A stretch of DNA of 64,000 nucleotides from Flavobacterium granuli (GCF_900129705.1 NZ_FQWO01000012.1:83221-147220); one strand, 5' to 3'; numbered from the stretch's first letter, positions 1 through 9,542 are shown. Numbers and translations are program-made. Notes: generated from the sequence alone by a model not told the origin.

Positions 1-223
1 AAGACACAAAAAACAAATAATTCAAAGAAAATCACAATAGACAAAGCACATAATTTTAACATTAAAAAAACATTTAAACAGAAAATAATATCAAATTATA
101 ACATTACCCATTGCTATTGTTATAATGTTAAATTTTAAATGCACGCATAAAAAAACTTTTCAAACGTTAGGAATATTAACAAATTATTAAGAGGTTTGCT
201 AGACTAATTCAAAATAATTAAAA
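1..223 (+). other. AT-rich upstream region of susC
   Basis: No gene is visible here. An imperfect inverted repeat is present: TAACATTA at 99-106 and TAATGTTA at 123-130, separated by 16 bases. It could be an operator or a small hairpin in the leader of the SusC gene. I found no exact TAnnTTTG -7 element on the plus strand, so the susC promoter is not placed. Confidence 0.4.
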
Positions 224-3200
224 ATGAAACTAAAGTTCAATGGAATCTTAGTACTACTTTTAGTACTAATGGCGCAACTAACCTTTGCGCAAGAGAGAAC
301 CGTGACAGGTGTTGTTTCCGACAATGCAGGAATGCCTTTACCAGGCGTAAGTGTATTAGTTAAAGGAACGAAATCCGGAACACAAACTGATTTTGACGGG
401 AAGTACACCATCAAAGCGGCACCAAATCAAGTATTAATTTTCAGCTACATTGGAATGAAAACCCAAGAAGTAGCGGCCGCTTCAACAAACTTAAATGTAA
501 AACTAAAAGACGCCTCAGTAGAACTCGAGGGTGTTGTAGTAACAGCATTAGGAATCAAAAGAGAGAAAAAATCCCTAGGCTATGCAACGCAAGAGGTTAA
601 AGGTGATGCCGTTTCTGATGTGAAAAGCTCAAACTTTGTAAATTCACTTTCTGGTAAAGTTGCTGGTTTAGAAATTAAAACCTCAGGGAATTTCGGCGGA
701 TCCACTAACGTTGTTATTAGAGGAAACAGCTCAATTGCAGGCAACAACCAAGCTCTATTTGTTGTTGATGGTGTTCCAATTGACAATGGGAATTCAAACT
801 CTGCAAGTCAAAAATCTGGTGGAGGTGGTTATGATTATGGTAATGCCGCTTCTGATATCAATCCTGACGACATTGCATCCATTAACGTTCTAAAAGGAGC
901 GGCCGCAACCGCTCTTTATGGATCTCGTGCCTCTAACGGTGTCGTAATGATTACTACGAAAAAAGGAAAAAGCAAAAAAGGCCTTGGGATCACCTTTAAC
1001 TCAAGTTTAACGGTAGGAAATGCTGACAGTACAACTTTACCAAAATATCAAAACAAATACGGAGCAGGTTACGGCCCTTTTTATGGCCCTGATGAAGATT
1101 CTTACTTTAACGAAGCTGATATCAACGGAGATGGTATTGACGACTTGACGACTCCATTTACAGAAGATGCTTCCTACGGTGCTGCATTCGATCCAAATTT
1201 AATGATTTACCAATGGAACTCCCTATATCCAAAATTAACTGCAACTTATCAAAAAGCAACTCCATGGGTAGCTGGTAAAAACAATCCAAATTCAGTATGG
1301 GGAACAAGCAGTACTGCAGTTAACTCTGTAGCTCTAGACGGAGGTAGTGACACGAATTCATTCAGATTAGGTTTTACTAACTTACTATCAGAAGGGAACT
1401 TACCTAACAGTAACATCAAAAGAAATACAATTACTTTTTCAGGATCACAAAATTTAACTGATAAGCTAACCGCTTCTGCTAGTTTAAATTTTGTAAAAAC
1501 AGATGGTAAAGGTAGAAATGGAACAGGATACTCTTCTGGAAACGTAATGCAACAATTTAGACAATGGAATCAAATGAACGTTGATTACGGTGCACAGAAA
1601 GACGCCTACTTTCTTACAGGAGACAACATTACTTGGAATCCTAATGGTCCAGACAACACAAAACCTATCTATTCCGACAACCCATATTGGACATTCTATG
1701 AAAATTATGAAACCGATACAAGATCAAGATACTTTGGAAATGTTGCTTTAGACAACAAAATCAATGACTGGCTTAGTGTAATGGCAAGATTCTCATTTGA
1801 CACATATGCTTCTTTACAAGAAGAAAGAATAAATGTTGGAAGCGCCGATGTATCAAGCTACACAAGATTCAATAACAATGTTTCTGAATATAATTATGAT
1901 TTAATACTAAACTTCAACAAAGATTTAACTGAAAAATTAAATTTAGAAGGAAATATTGGTTTCAACTTAAGAAACAATGTAACCAACAGCATCTTTGCTG
2001 GAACTAACGGAGGTTTAAATCTAAGAGGCCTTTATGCATTATCTAATAGTGTAAACCCTATCAATGCGCCTACAGAATATGATGCAAATAGTATGGTTGA
2101 TGGTGAATACATAAGAGCTAGTTTAGGATATGACAACTTTGCATACTTAGAAGGTTCATTTAGAACTGACCGTTCCTCCACATTACCAAAAGATAATAAT
2201 AGATTTGGGTATTTTTCAGTTTCTGGAAGTTTAATATTCTCTCAGTTTATCGATGCCCCTTGGTTATCATTTGGTAAAGCAAGAGCTAACTACGCTGAAG
2301 TAGGTAATGATACTAATCCTTACCGAGTTTTTAATACTTTTGGTATCGGCACTCCGTTTAATGGAAATGGTATAGCTTCAAACCCTGGGACTCAGTCAAA
2401 CTTAAACCTTTTACCTGAGAGACAAAACAGTTATGAATTTGGTCTTGAAATGTCCTTTTTAAACCGACGCCTTGGTTTTGACGTATCATACTACAACAAT
2501 CAAAACATTAACCAAATTACAGCTATTCCATTATCTACTTCAACTGGATACAGCTCAGCTGTTCTAAATGCTGGAACAATTGAAAACAAAGGGTTGGAAG
2601 TACAATTTAACACCACTCCATTTAAAACGAATGACTTCAAATGGGATCTAAATCTAAACTGGTCACAAAACAAAAGTATGGTTGTTGAACTGTTAAATGG
2701 AATTGAAAACTTACAATTAGCAGCATTACAAGGTGGTGTATCTATTAATGCAACACCAGGACAACCTTACGGGACTATCAGAGGTAGTGATTTTATTTAC
2801 GCTGCAAATGGTCAACCAATTGTTAATCAAACTGGATCTAGAATTGGTACATATCAAAGAACTTCTGCAAGTAATATAGTGATTGGAGATATTAATCCAG
2901 ATTGGAAAGCAGGTCTTAATAATAGTTTCACTTATAAAAACCTGAATTTAAGTTTCTTAATTGACATGCAAAAAGGTGGAGATGTTTTCTCTCTTGATAC
3001 TTGGTATGGTTATGCAACAGGTATGTATGACTTCTCTGCAGCCGACAATGATTTAGGAAATCCAAGAAGAGACCCAATAGTAGGAACACTTGGAAACTAT
3101 GGAGCTAATAGTGGTGGTGTTATTATGCCAGGTGTTGCCCCTGACGGAACACCAAATCAGGCTAGAGCCAATGCAAGTATTTATACTACTGCTGAAGGTT

Positions 3201-3478
3201 ACGCAAGAGCCCCTAATAAACTACACGTTTATGATGCTGGTTATATTAAACTACGTGAAGCAAGCTTAACTTACAATTTTAGTGCTAAAACATTATCCAA
3301 ATTACCTTTCACTAGCGCTTCCTTTTCGATAATTGGAAGAAACTTATGGATTATTGACAAAAACACTCCATATGCAGATCCTGAAGCTGGTTTAAGTTCT
3401 GGAAATATTCAAGGTTACCAATCTGGTGCTTACCCTTCTATTAGAGAAATTGGAGCGAGTCTTAAATTACAGTTTTAA
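224..3478 (+). CDS. SusC/RagA family TonB-linked outer membrane receptor
   Basis: TonB-dependent outer-membrane transporter, 1084 aa, of the SusC/RagA type, which imports oligosaccharides, peptides or other nutrients together with a SusD lipoprotein lid. A signal peptide covers about residues 1-22 (ends TFAQ). A carboxypeptidase-regulatory-like beta domain follows (about 25-110, with VTGVVSDNAGMPLPGVSV and FSYIGMKTQEV). The plug domain is about 115-240 (VVDGVPIDNG, ALYGSRASNGVVMITTKKG). The rest is beta-barrel, ending in the terminal Phe typical of outer-membrane barrels. Length is normal for SusC. The SusD gene starts 12 bp downstream, so the two are co-transcribed. No hydrolase, sensor or sigma/anti-sigma gene lies beside them, so the substrate cannot be inferred. 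Confidence 0.95.
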   Translation: MKLKFNGILVLLLVLMAQLTFAQERTVTGVVSDNAGMPLPGVSVLVKGTKSGTQTDFDGKYTIKAAPNQVLIFSYIGMKTQEVAAASTNLNVKLKDASVELEGVVVTALGIKREKKSLGYATQEVKGDAVSDVKSSNFVNSLSGKVAGLEIKTSGNFGGSTNVVIRGNSSIAGNNQALFVVDGVPIDNGNSNSASQKSGGGGYDYGNAASDINPDDIASINVLKGAAATALYGSRASNGVVMITTKKGKSKKGLGITFNSSLTVGNADSTTLPKYQNKYGAGYGPFYGPDEDSYFNEADINGDGIDDLTTPFTEDASYGAAFDPNLMIYQWNSLYPKLTATYQKATPWVAGKNNPNSVWGTSSTAVNSVALDGGSDTNSFRLGFTNLLSEGNLPNSNIKRNTITFSGSQNLTDKLTASASLNFVKTDGKGRNGTGYSSGNVMQQFRQWNQMNVDYGAQKDAYFLTGDNITWNPNGPDNTKPIYSDNPYWTFYENYETDTRSRYFGNVALDNKINDWLSVMARFSFDTYASLQEERINVGSADVSSYTRFNNNVSEYNYDLILNFNKDLTEKLNLEGNIGFNLRNNVTNSIFAGTNGGLNLRGLYALSNSVNPINAPTEYDANSMVDGEYIRASLGYDNFAYLEGSFRTDRSSTLPKDNNRFGYFSVSGSLIFSQFIDAPWLSFGKARANYAEVGNDTNPYRVFNTFGIGTPFNGNGIASNPGTQSNLNLLPERQNSYEFGLEMSFLNRRLGFDVSYYNNQNINQITAIPLSTSTGYSSAVLNAGTIENKGLEVQFNTTPFKTNDFKWDLNLNWSQNKSMVVELLNGIENLQLAALQGGVSINATPGQPYGTIRGSDFIYAANGQPIVNQTGSRIGTYQRTSASNIVIGDINPDWKAGLNNSFTYKNLNLSFLIDMQKGGDVFSLDTWYGYATGMYDFSAADNDLGNPRRDPIVGTLGNYGANSGGVIMPGVAPDGTPNQARANASIYTTAEGYARAPNKLHVYDAGYIKLREASLTYNFSAKTLSKLPFTSASFSIIGRNLWIIDKNTPYADPEAGLSSGNIQGYQSGAYPSIREIGASLKLQF

Positions 3479-3490
3479 AAAATAAAAATT

Positions 3491-4936
3491 ATGAAAAAAA
3501 TAATAATAACAGCTTTTTCTATTGTTTTATTAGTTTCGTGTCAAACTGACGAGCAATACGAAAATAAAAATAGAGACCCTAAGAATCCAACTCAGGTTGA
3601 TGCATCGTTTTTATTCACTAGTGCAACCAAAAGTTTAGTTGATCAAATGACAAGTACCAATGTAAACACTAACATCTTTAGAATGTTAGGACAACACTGG
3701 ACCGAAACAACGTATGTAGATGAAGCCAATTACGACTTTAATACACGTAACATCACCAATGCACATTGGTCGGAAATGTACAGAGACGTAATTCTAGATT
3801 TAGCCACTGCGAAAGAGAACACGGAGGCAACGCCTATAAGCGCTAGTTTTACACAAGCAACTAAAGACTCAAGAAAAGCTCAAATCGAAATTTTAAGCGT
3901 TTATGCTTGGGCTAACTTAGTTGAGACCTTTGGAAATATACCATATTCTCAAGCTTTAGACCCAGGAAAATACGTTTTACCTGTATATGATGATGCGGCT
4001 ACGGTTTATGCTGATCTCTTTACACGTTTAAATGCTGCCATTCCAAATTTAACTGACGACGGTTTCGGTTCTGCAGATCCAATTTATGGCGGAAGTGCAA
4101 GTGCTTGGAAAAAATTTGGTAATTCATTAAAATTAAGAATGGGTATCCGTATCGCTGATGTCCCTTCAATGTCTACAACAGCACAATCTGCTATTACAAC
4201 TGCTGTTAGTGGTGGTGTATTCACTTCAAATGCAGATAATGCATCAATGGCATATTCAAACGCATCTCCTAATACTAATCCAGTATGGGTAGATTTAGTA
4301 CAATCAGGAAGATCTGATTTCGTTATAGCTAACACATTAGTAGATTTCATGAACGATCTTAGTGATCCGAGAAGACAAGTTTACTTTGATGAAAATTTAG
4401 GCGCAGGCATATACAAAGGAGGAACTTATGGCTCAGTGAGTAACTTTAATACTAATACTCATGTAAGCAGTATTGTTACAAACCCAACAAATCCAGCATC
4501 TTTAATGGATTATGCAGAAGTAAACTTTTATTTAGCAGATGCTGCAGAGCGTTCTATATCAGGAACTCCTGCATTAGCAGCTGGATTTTACAATAAAGGT
4601 ATTACAGCTTCATTCGATCAATGGGGAGCTACTGGTATTGCAAGCTACTTAGCTAATCCTAAAGTAAACTATCTTACAGCTCCAGGGACATGGAAAGTGA
4701 AAATTGGTAATCAACTTTGGTTAGCCATGTATAACAGAGGATACGAAGCTTGGACTGCTTGGAGAACTTACGACATGCCAGGTTTTAACTTACCGTCCGT
4801 ATCTGGACTTCCTGTTCCCACAAGATACACGTATCCTATTAGCGAACAAAACCTGAATAAAACTAACTATACTGCAGCTTCTACTGCTATAGGTGGCGAT
4901 AAGCAGACAACTAAAGTTTTCTGGGATAAATTTTAA
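3491..4936 (+). CDS. SusD/RagB family nutrient-binding outer membrane lipoprotein
   Basis: Surface lipoprotein partner of the upstream SusC receptor, 481 aa. A lipoprotein signal peptide ends in the lipobox LVSC, with the acylated Cys at residue 17. The body looks like the SusD-like group with helical TPR-type folds (early NKNRDPKNPTQVDAS, later WLAMYNRGYEAWTAWR, which is common near the C terminus of SusD_RagB outer membrane lipoproteins). It is expected to bind substrate and close over the SusC barrel. It starts 12 bp after susC and is followed by a strong terminator, so susC-susD is a two-gene transcript. The ligand is unknown. Confidence 0.92.
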   Translation: MKKIIITAFSIVLLVSCQTDEQYENKNRDPKNPTQVDASFLFTSATKSLVDQMTSTNVNTNIFRMLGQHWTETTYVDEANYDFNTRNITNAHWSEMYRDVILDLATAKENTEATPISASFTQATKDSRKAQIEILSVYAWANLVETFGNIPYSQALDPGKYVLPVYDDAATVYADLFTRLNAAIPNLTDDGFGSADPIYGGSASAWKKFGNSLKLRMGIRIADVPSMSTTAQSAITTAVSGGVFTSNADNASMAYSNASPNTNPVWVDLVQSGRSDFVIANTLVDFMNDLSDPRRQVYFDENLGAGIYKGGTYGSVSNFNTNTHVSSIVTNPTNPASLMDYAEVNFYLADAAERSISGTPALAAGFYNKGITASFDQWGATGIASYLANPKVNYLTAPGTWKVKIGNQLWLAMYNRGYEAWTAWRTYDMPGFNLPSVSGLPVPTRYTYPISEQNLNKTNYTAASTAIGGDKQTTKVFWDKF

Positions 4937-4958
4937 TTATCCGGATAACAATTATATT

Positions 4959-4991
4959 AAAACCATCCCATTTTTTGGGGTGGTTTTTTTT
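4959..4991 (+). terminator. Rho-independent terminator of susCD
   Basis: The stem AACCATCCC (4961-4969) pairs with GGGGTGGTT (4977-4985), with one G-U pair, followed by a T-tract. It lies 23 bp after the susD stop codon. A separate 12-bp perfect palindrome (TTATCCGGATAA, 4937-4948) directly follows that stop. Confidence 0.85.
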
Positions 4992-5000
4992 ATATATTTG
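4975..5000 (+). promoter_or_regulatory. Bacteroidota-type promoter of rlmB
   Basis: The -7 element TATATTTG lies at 4993-5000, with a possible -33 TTG at 4975-4977 (spacing 15, slightly short). It overlaps the descending arm and T-tract of the susCD terminator and ends 4 bases before the rlmB ATG, so the transcript should be leaderless or almost so. Confidence 0.6.
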
Positions 5001-5004
5001 CACC

Positions 5005-5739
5005 ATGGAAAAAGAACATCAAATATTTGGGATTAGAGCAATAATTGAAGCCATTCAAGCGGGCGCAACAGTAGACAAAGTCTATATTCAGAAGGAAGCG
5101 AGCAGCGAACTGATGAAGGACTTAATGAAAGTGATGAAGCGTGGTAATATCAACTTCTCCTATGTTCCTGTTGAAAAACTGAATCGACTTACCCCTAACA
5201 ACCACCAAGGAGCTGTAGCAACTATCTCTCCTATTTCTTTTTTCGACTTAGAAACTTTAATAAATACAGTTGTCGAAAACGGGAAAAAACCTTTGTTTTT
5301 GATATTGGATCAAATTTCCGATGCGCGTAATTTTGGTGCTATCATCCGAACTGCTGAATGCACTGGTGTGAATGGAATCATCGTTCAAAAAGCAGGATCG
5401 GCACCGGTAAACGGTGATACCGTGAAAACTTCTGCCGGAGCCGTATTTAATATTCCTATTTGTAAAGTAGAACACATCAAAGATGCTATTTTTCTTTTGC
5501 AGGCAAGCGGAATTAAAACAGTCGCCGCAACCGAGAAAACAGATCAAAATATATATGATATCTCACTAAACGAACCTGTAGCCATTATCATGGGGTCAGA
5601 AGATCGTGGTGTAAATCCTTCTGTTCTAAAAATTGTAGATGAAAAAGCAAAACTCCCTATGTTCGGAACAATTGGCTCCTTGAACGTTTCAGTAGCTTGT
5701 GGCGCATTTCTATACGAAGCCGTAAGACAAAGAAGTTAA
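5005..5739 (+). CDS. rlmB: 23S rRNA (guanosine(2251)-2'-O)-methyltransferase RlmB
   Basis: SPOUT-class (TrmH/SpoU) methyltransferase, 244 aa, which 2'-O-methylates G2251 in the 23S rRNA P-loop using S-adenosylmethionine. The N-terminal substrate-binding domain is about residues 1-80 (IFGIRAIIEAI). The catalytic knot has SpoU motif 1 (N109 in ARNFGAIIRTA), motif 2 (IIMGSEDRG, about 194-202) and motif 3 (IGSLNVSVA, 223-231). I chose ATG at 5005: an in-frame TTG at 4975 lies inside the terminator and promoter region, and residues from 5005 match the family start. It is a single gene that ends facing the rhomboid gene. Confidence 0.93.
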   Translation: MEKEHQIFGIRAIIEAIQAGATVDKVYIQKEASSELMKDLMKVMKRGNINFSYVPVEKLNRLTPNNHQGAVATISPISFFDLETLINTVVENGKKPLFLILDQISDARNFGAIIRTAECTGVNGIIVQKAGSAPVNGDTVKTSAGAVFNIPICKVEHIKDAIFLLQASGIKTVAATEKTDQNIYDISLNEPVAIIMGSEDRGVNPSVLKIVDEKAKLPMFGTIGSLNVSVACGAFLYEAVRQRS

Positions 5740-5761
5740 ATCCCAATCATACAAAACATTA

Positions 5762-5797
5762 AAAAATGAATCAAGGCTCCGGTTTTGATTCATTTTT
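5762..5797. terminator. Bidirectional terminator between rlmB and the rhomboid gene
   Basis: The arms AAAATGAATCAA and TTGATTCATTTT pair, with T-tracts on both strands. The structure serves rlmB (plus strand). Its left arm contains the end of the transcript from the minus-strand rhomboid gene, whose stop codon (5771-5773) sits in the stem. Confidence 0.75.
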
Positions 5798-6541
5798 TTT
5801 ATTTTCAATAATTTGATAATGCACCGGCAGACTTGCCGAAAAATAAGAATCTTGCTGTTCTGTTTCCTCCTCTTTTGGAAGATTTACAAAATTCCCGTTT
5901 TCATCAAAGCGTTGCATGAACTTATCCTCTTTCGGATTATAATCTGGTTTCTCCCAATCGTATTTTGGTATTTTTTTAAACTCCGGTGTCTGATAAGCAA
6001 CAGACAATATAAAGCCTGTCATCAAACCCGCTAAGTGTCCTTCCCAAGAAATAGCTTCATCTACTTTAGGGAACGCATACCACACCATCCCGCCATACAC
6101 AACAATTATCGCCAAAGACAATGCAACCAATCGATAATACTTTGTCAAAATTCCTTTAAAAAAAATAAAACTGACTAGAACATATACCAAACCACTTGCC
6201 CCGATGTGATAACTTGGCCGACCAATTACCCAAGTAAAGATTCCTGTAAATAAAATTCCATATCCGATCACCATCAAAGACTGTTTTCGATAAAAAAACT
6301 GCAAAGCCGCTAACAAGACTAACAAAGGCACTGAATTACTATAAAGATGTTTCAAATCTGAATGAATAAATGGAGCAAAAACAATTCCTTGTAAACCCGA
6401 TACAGTTCTTGGAAAAATTCCGTTTTCTACAAAATCAAAATCAAATCGAATTTCGAGCCAATAGACAAACCATAAGAACAGCACAAAAAAAAGAGGCATT
6501 CCCACAACTGCCGTCGTGAATTTAAAATGTTTATCGCTCAT
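5771..6541 (-). CDS. Rhomboid family intramembrane serine protease
   Basis: Membrane protease of 256 aa that cleaves transmembrane segments inside the bilayer. Residues 1-200 form the multi-pass rhomboid core: H65 and N69 in HLYSN, catalytic Ser116 in GASGLVY, and catalytic His169 in WEGHLAG. The tail (about 200-256) is polar and probably cytoplasmic, with a proline/lysine/glutamate-rich end. It is transcribed alone from a good minus-strand promoter (6588-6619). The last codons and stop lie within the hairpin shared with rlmB. The natural substrates are unknown. Confidence 0.92.
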   Translation of the reverse strand: MSDKHFKFTTAVVGMPLFFVLFLWFVYWLEIRFDFDFVENGIFPRTVSGLQGIVFAPFIHSDLKHLYSNSVPLLVLLAALQFFYRKQSLMVIGYGILFTGIFTWVIGRPSYHIGASGLVYVLVSFIFFKGILTKYYRLVALSLAIIVVYGGMVWYAFPKVDEAISWEGHLAGLMTGFILSVAYQTPEFKKIPKYDWEKPDYNPKEDKFMQRFDENGNFVNLPKEEETEQQDSYFSASLPVHYQIIENKKNESKPEP

Positions 6542-6587
6542 ATTTAGGTTTTCATTTACTTGTACTAATTTAACTCAAAAATTCAAC

Positions 6588-6619
6588 CAAAAATAATTTA
6601 GTGCTATTTTGTCATACAA
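6588..6619 (-). promoter_or_regulatory. Promoter of the rhomboid gene
   Basis: On the minus strand the -7 element is TATTTTTG (plus coordinates 6588-6595) and the -33 TTG is at 6617-6619, with 21 bases between them, inside the spacing known for Flavobacterium sigma-A promoters. It sits about 47 bp upstream of the ATG. Confidence 0.65.
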
Positions 6620-6660
6620 GATAATTTGTTGATTAGTCCATTCAACCGCTAGATTATACC

Positions 6661-6668
6661 TAAATTTG
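6661..6668 (+). promoter_or_regulatory. Candidate -7 element upstream of rarA
   Basis: TAAATTTG matches TAnnTTTG 53 bases before the rarA ATG. No TTG at the expected -33 distance, so the call is weaker than for the divergent rhomboid promoter. Confidence 0.4.
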
Positions 6669-6721
6669 TAATCGGAAATTCTTCGAATTCACGAATAATC
6701 AAATTTGCGATTAAATAAAAA

Positions 6722-7999
6722 ATGGAAGCACCTTTAGCAGAACGCATACGTCCACAAAAACTGGAAGATTACATCAGCCAATCCCATTTGGTAGGACCAA
6801 GCGGTTCCTTAACCCAACAAATTACAAAAGGCATCATTCCTTCCTTAATTTTATGGGGCCCTCCTGGAACTGGAAAAACAACCTTGGCACAAATCATTGC
6901 TCAAGAATCAAAGCGTCCTTTTTATATTTTGAGTGCTATAAATTCAGGTGTGAAAGACATTCGTGATGTAATTGAAAAGGCAAAGCAAAGTGGCGGATTA
7001 TTTACATCCAAAAATCCTATTCTTTTTATAGATGAGATTCATCGTTTTAGTAAATCACAACAAGATTCGCTTTTGGCCGCTGTAGAGAAAGGATGGATTA
7101 CCTTGATAGGAGCCACAACAGAAAACCCAAGTTTTGAAGTAATACCCGCTCTTTTGTCTCGTTGTCAAGTCTATATTCTAAATGCGTTCACGAAAGAAAA
7201 TTTAGAATCTTTATTACAGCGGGCCATGAAAACGGATGTGATTTTGGCAACTAAAAATATTGAATTAAGAGAATCAGAGGCTCTGTTGCGCCTTTCGGGT
7301 GGCGATGGACGCAAACTATTAAATATTTTTGAACTTGTCGTAAATGCATCCGCTGAAAACGAAATTATTATCACTAATGACCGCGTTTTTGAACTGGTTC
7401 AACAAAATACCGTTTTGTATGACAAAAGCGGCGAACAACATTATGATACTGTATCGGCTTTTATAAAATCGATTCGAGGAAGCGATCCAAATGGAGCTGT
7501 CTATTGGTTAGCCAGAATGATTGAAGGTGGTGAAGACGTGAAATTTATTGCGCGCCGTATGCTGATCCTTTCTAGTGAAGACATTGGAAATGCAAATCCT
7601 ACCGCTTTTATTATGGCCAATAATACTTTTCAGGCAGTTGCTACCATTGGTTATCCTGAAAGCCGAATTATACTGAGTCAATGCGCTATTTATCTAGCGA
7701 CCTCGCCAAAGAGTAATGCTTCCTATCTTGCAATAGGAACCGCGCAACAATTAGTAAAACAAACCGGAGATTTATCCGTACCCATTCATTTGCGCAATGC
7801 GCCAACAAAGTTGATGAAAGAACTGGGCTATGGCGAAGAATACAAATACTCTCATGATTTTGCCAATAATTTCGCAGATCAGGAATTCCTACCCGAAGAA
7901 TTGAGCAACCAAGCCATCTATGTTCCTGGAAATAATTCGAGAGAAAACACAACCCGCGAATTCCTTAGAAACAGATGGAAAAACAAATACGGTTATTAA
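6722..7999 (+). CDS. rarA: Replication-associated recombination protein RarA (MgsA), AAA+ ATPase
   Basis: Clamp-loader-like AAA+ ATPase of 425 aa that acts at stalled replication forks together with RecA/SSB. Walker A is GPPGTGKTT (K52, T53). Walker B is LFIDEIHRF (D104, E105). Sensor 1 ([11 protein letters not shown]) follows, then the helical MgsA C-terminal domain (about 240-425: [30 protein letters not shown]). Length is typical. It is a single gene with its own terminator, convergent with the next gene. No partner gene is adjacent. Confidence 0.93.
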   Translation: MEAPLAERIRPQKLEDYISQSHLVGPSGSLTQQITKGIIPSLILWGPPGTGKTTLAQIIAQESKRPFYILSAINSGVKDIRDVIEKAKQSGGLFTSKNPILFIDEIHRFSKSQQDSLLAAVEKGWITLIGATTENPSFEVIPALLSRCQVYILNAFTKENLESLLQRAMKTDVILATKNIELRESEALLRLSGGDGRKLLNIFELVVNASAENEIIITNDRVFELVQQNTVLYDKSGEQHYDTVSAFIKSIRGSDPNGAVYWLARMIEGGEDVKFIARRMLILSSEDIGNANPTAFIMANNTFQAVATIGYPESRIILSQCAIYLATSPKSNASYLAIGTAQQLVKQTGDLSVPIHLRNAPTKLMKELGYGEEYKYSHDFANNFADQEFLPEELSNQAIYVPGNNSRENTTREFLRNRWKNKYGY

Positions 8000-8000
8000 A

Positions 8001-8040
8001 AAAAACGGTATTCAGCTTTTGATTTCTGAATACCGTTTTT
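8001..8040. terminator. Bidirectional terminator between rarA and the secreted unknown
   Basis: A 15-bp perfect stem (AAAAACGGTATTCAG at 8001-8015 with its complement at 8026-8040), a 10-base loop, and T-rich flanks on both strands. Confidence 0.9.
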
Positions 8041-8045
8041 TAATA

Positions 8046-8783
8046 CTAAAACTTAACATCTACTTTTTCAGAGATTAGTTTTTCATTTTGATAATACTCA
8101 AAATACCAACGACCATCTTTTAAAATCAAAACGCCTTGATTACTCTCTTTTATAGCGATAAAACAGCCCGAATAAGAAGTTTTTAAAACTTTCATAACCA
8201 CTTTAGGTGTACTGTCGACTAATTGAAAACCATTATTCATCGGTTGAGCATAAAGAAGATTTGCACTACTGTCAAGTTGTGAATCCACAACAGCATTCGA
8301 TGCCGCAGCAGGGACCATAATAGACGGAGCTACCTCTTGACTGACTTTATTTATTGTCTGCCCACTATACTTATATTGCAAAGCATAAACCGACTTGAAA
8401 GCCTCATTCAAAGATTCTGTATAAGCCACCTGATAATCCTTGTCTTTGCTTTTCCCTATTTCTGATTGAAAAACGATCTTTCCGTAGCAATCTTTCAGTG
8501 TAATAAAAAGCTTTGTGACTAAGAAACCATTCTCTTTTACGACATCAAAATACAGCAAACTGCATCTTTCATTGTATCCACTTGGCATTGTTTCATTCGC
8601 ATAAAAAGCCTCAAAACCTGCTTTACTCAAATTAAATTTTGACAAAGTCGCCAGACGGTATTGATTGTCGCTTTTCATAAAGTCAAACTTCAATGGCAGC
8701 ACAACTGCCTTGTAATCATTTACCGATTGTGAAAAACCATAACTGGCAACAAATAATAGTAAAAATAAAAATCTTGTTTTCAT
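8046..8783 (-). CDS. Secreted protein of unknown function
   Basis: I do not recognise this 245-aa protein. A clear Sec signal peptide is present (MKTRFLFLLLFVASYGFSQ, cut after about residue 19). The mature part starts VNDYKAVVLPLKFDF and is mixed alpha/beta, with one Cys pair candidate (CSLLYF and KDCYGK). A Ser/Ala/Val-rich linker (about 160-190) precedes a C-terminal beta domain (MKVLKTSYSGCFIAIKE). The opening motif resembles small exported Flavobacterium proteins that follow a 'vvlPlkfdFlk' pattern, but I cannot name a family. It lies 60 bp after yjjG and could be the last gene of that transcript. Confidence 0.75.
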   Translation of the reverse strand: MKTRFLFLLLFVASYGFSQSVNDYKAVVLPLKFDFMKSDNQYRLATLSKFNLSKAGFEAFYANETMPSGYNERCSLLYFDVVKENGFLVTKLFITLKDCYGKIVFQSEIGKSKDKDYQVAYTESLNEAFKSVYALQYKYSGQTINKVSQEVAPSIMVPAAASNAVVDSQLDSSANLLYAQPMNNGFQLVDSTPKVVMKVLKTSYSGCFIAIKESNQGVLILKDGRWYFEYYQNEKLISEKVDVKF

Positions 8784-8843
8784 AAGTAATAATGTATTGA
8801 TTATTGTTTGGGACCTGCTAATTAGACTACAGAATCCCGTTCA

Positions 8844-9533
8844 TTATAAATATTTTTTCAATTCTAACAAATGATTGATTTGTTTAATATTCTCCTCAAC
8901 TGGCCTATTGCTTTCATTAAAAAAAATAGCGTCCAGCCCCATATTTAAAGCGCCTTGAACGTCAGCATCTAAAGAATCACCAATCATAATACTACTCTCT
9001 TTCTTAGCATTGGCAAGACTTAGAGCGTGCTCAAAAATAATAGGATTTGGTTTTTTTACTCCCGCAATTTCTGAATTAGTGATTGATTCAAAATAAGGCT
9101 CCAGCTTGGCATTCTTCATTTTTCTAAATTGAACGTCCGCAAAACCATTAGTAATAATATGAAGTTTATACTTCCCATTGAGATAATCCAAAATTTCAAA
9201 AGCACCATCAAAAAGATGATTATTATCTGGCAATAACTGAATATATTCCTGAGATATTGTTTCAATTTCCTCATCAGAAACAATATAATTTAAAGCATCA
9301 AAAGATTCTTTCAACCGCTTGTAGCGCAACTCCTGATGGGTGATTTTATCGTATTGATACAGTGTCCAACAGGCTTGATTAATTGGCACATATTTCTCAA
9401 TAAATTCCCCAATTTCAATTGCCGGATGTTTACGACTGAATATTTTCTCAAATGTCAATTCGGAATTTTTATCAAAATCCCAAAGCGTATGATCTAAATC
9501 AAAGAACACATCTTTTATATTCGTAATTTTCAT
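8844..9533 (-). CDS. YjjG family noncanonical pyrimidine nucleotidase (HAD superfamily)
   Basis: HAD phosphatase of 229 aa, likely dephosphorylating pyrimidine nucleoside monophosphates and modified analogues (house-cleaning). Motif I is FFDLDHTLWDF (D12 nucleophile, D14 acid/base). Motif II is IITNGFADVQ. Motif III is the Lys in GVKKPNPIIF, and motif IV is IGDSLDADVQGA. An alpha-helical C1 cap lies between motifs I and II. The TLWDF sequence after motif I is typical of the YjjG group. It lies 9 bp after radC, so the two are co-transcribed. Confidence 0.88.
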   Translation of the reverse strand: MKITNIKDVFFDLDHTLWDFDKNSELTFEKIFSRKHPAIEIGEFIEKYVPINQACWTLYQYDKITHQELRYKRLKESFDALNYIVSDEEIETISQEYIQLLPDNNHLFDGAFEILDYLNGKYKLHIITNGFADVQFRKMKNAKLEPYFESITNSEIAGVKKPNPIIFEHALSLANAKKESSIMIGDSLDADVQGALNMGLDAIFFNESNRPVEENIKQINHLLELKKYL

Positions 9534-9542
9534 TTTATCTTT

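Noticed and set aside
4975..5004. TTG start of rlmB at 4975
   Set aside because: It lies in the terminator and promoter; the family N terminus begins at the ATG at 5005.
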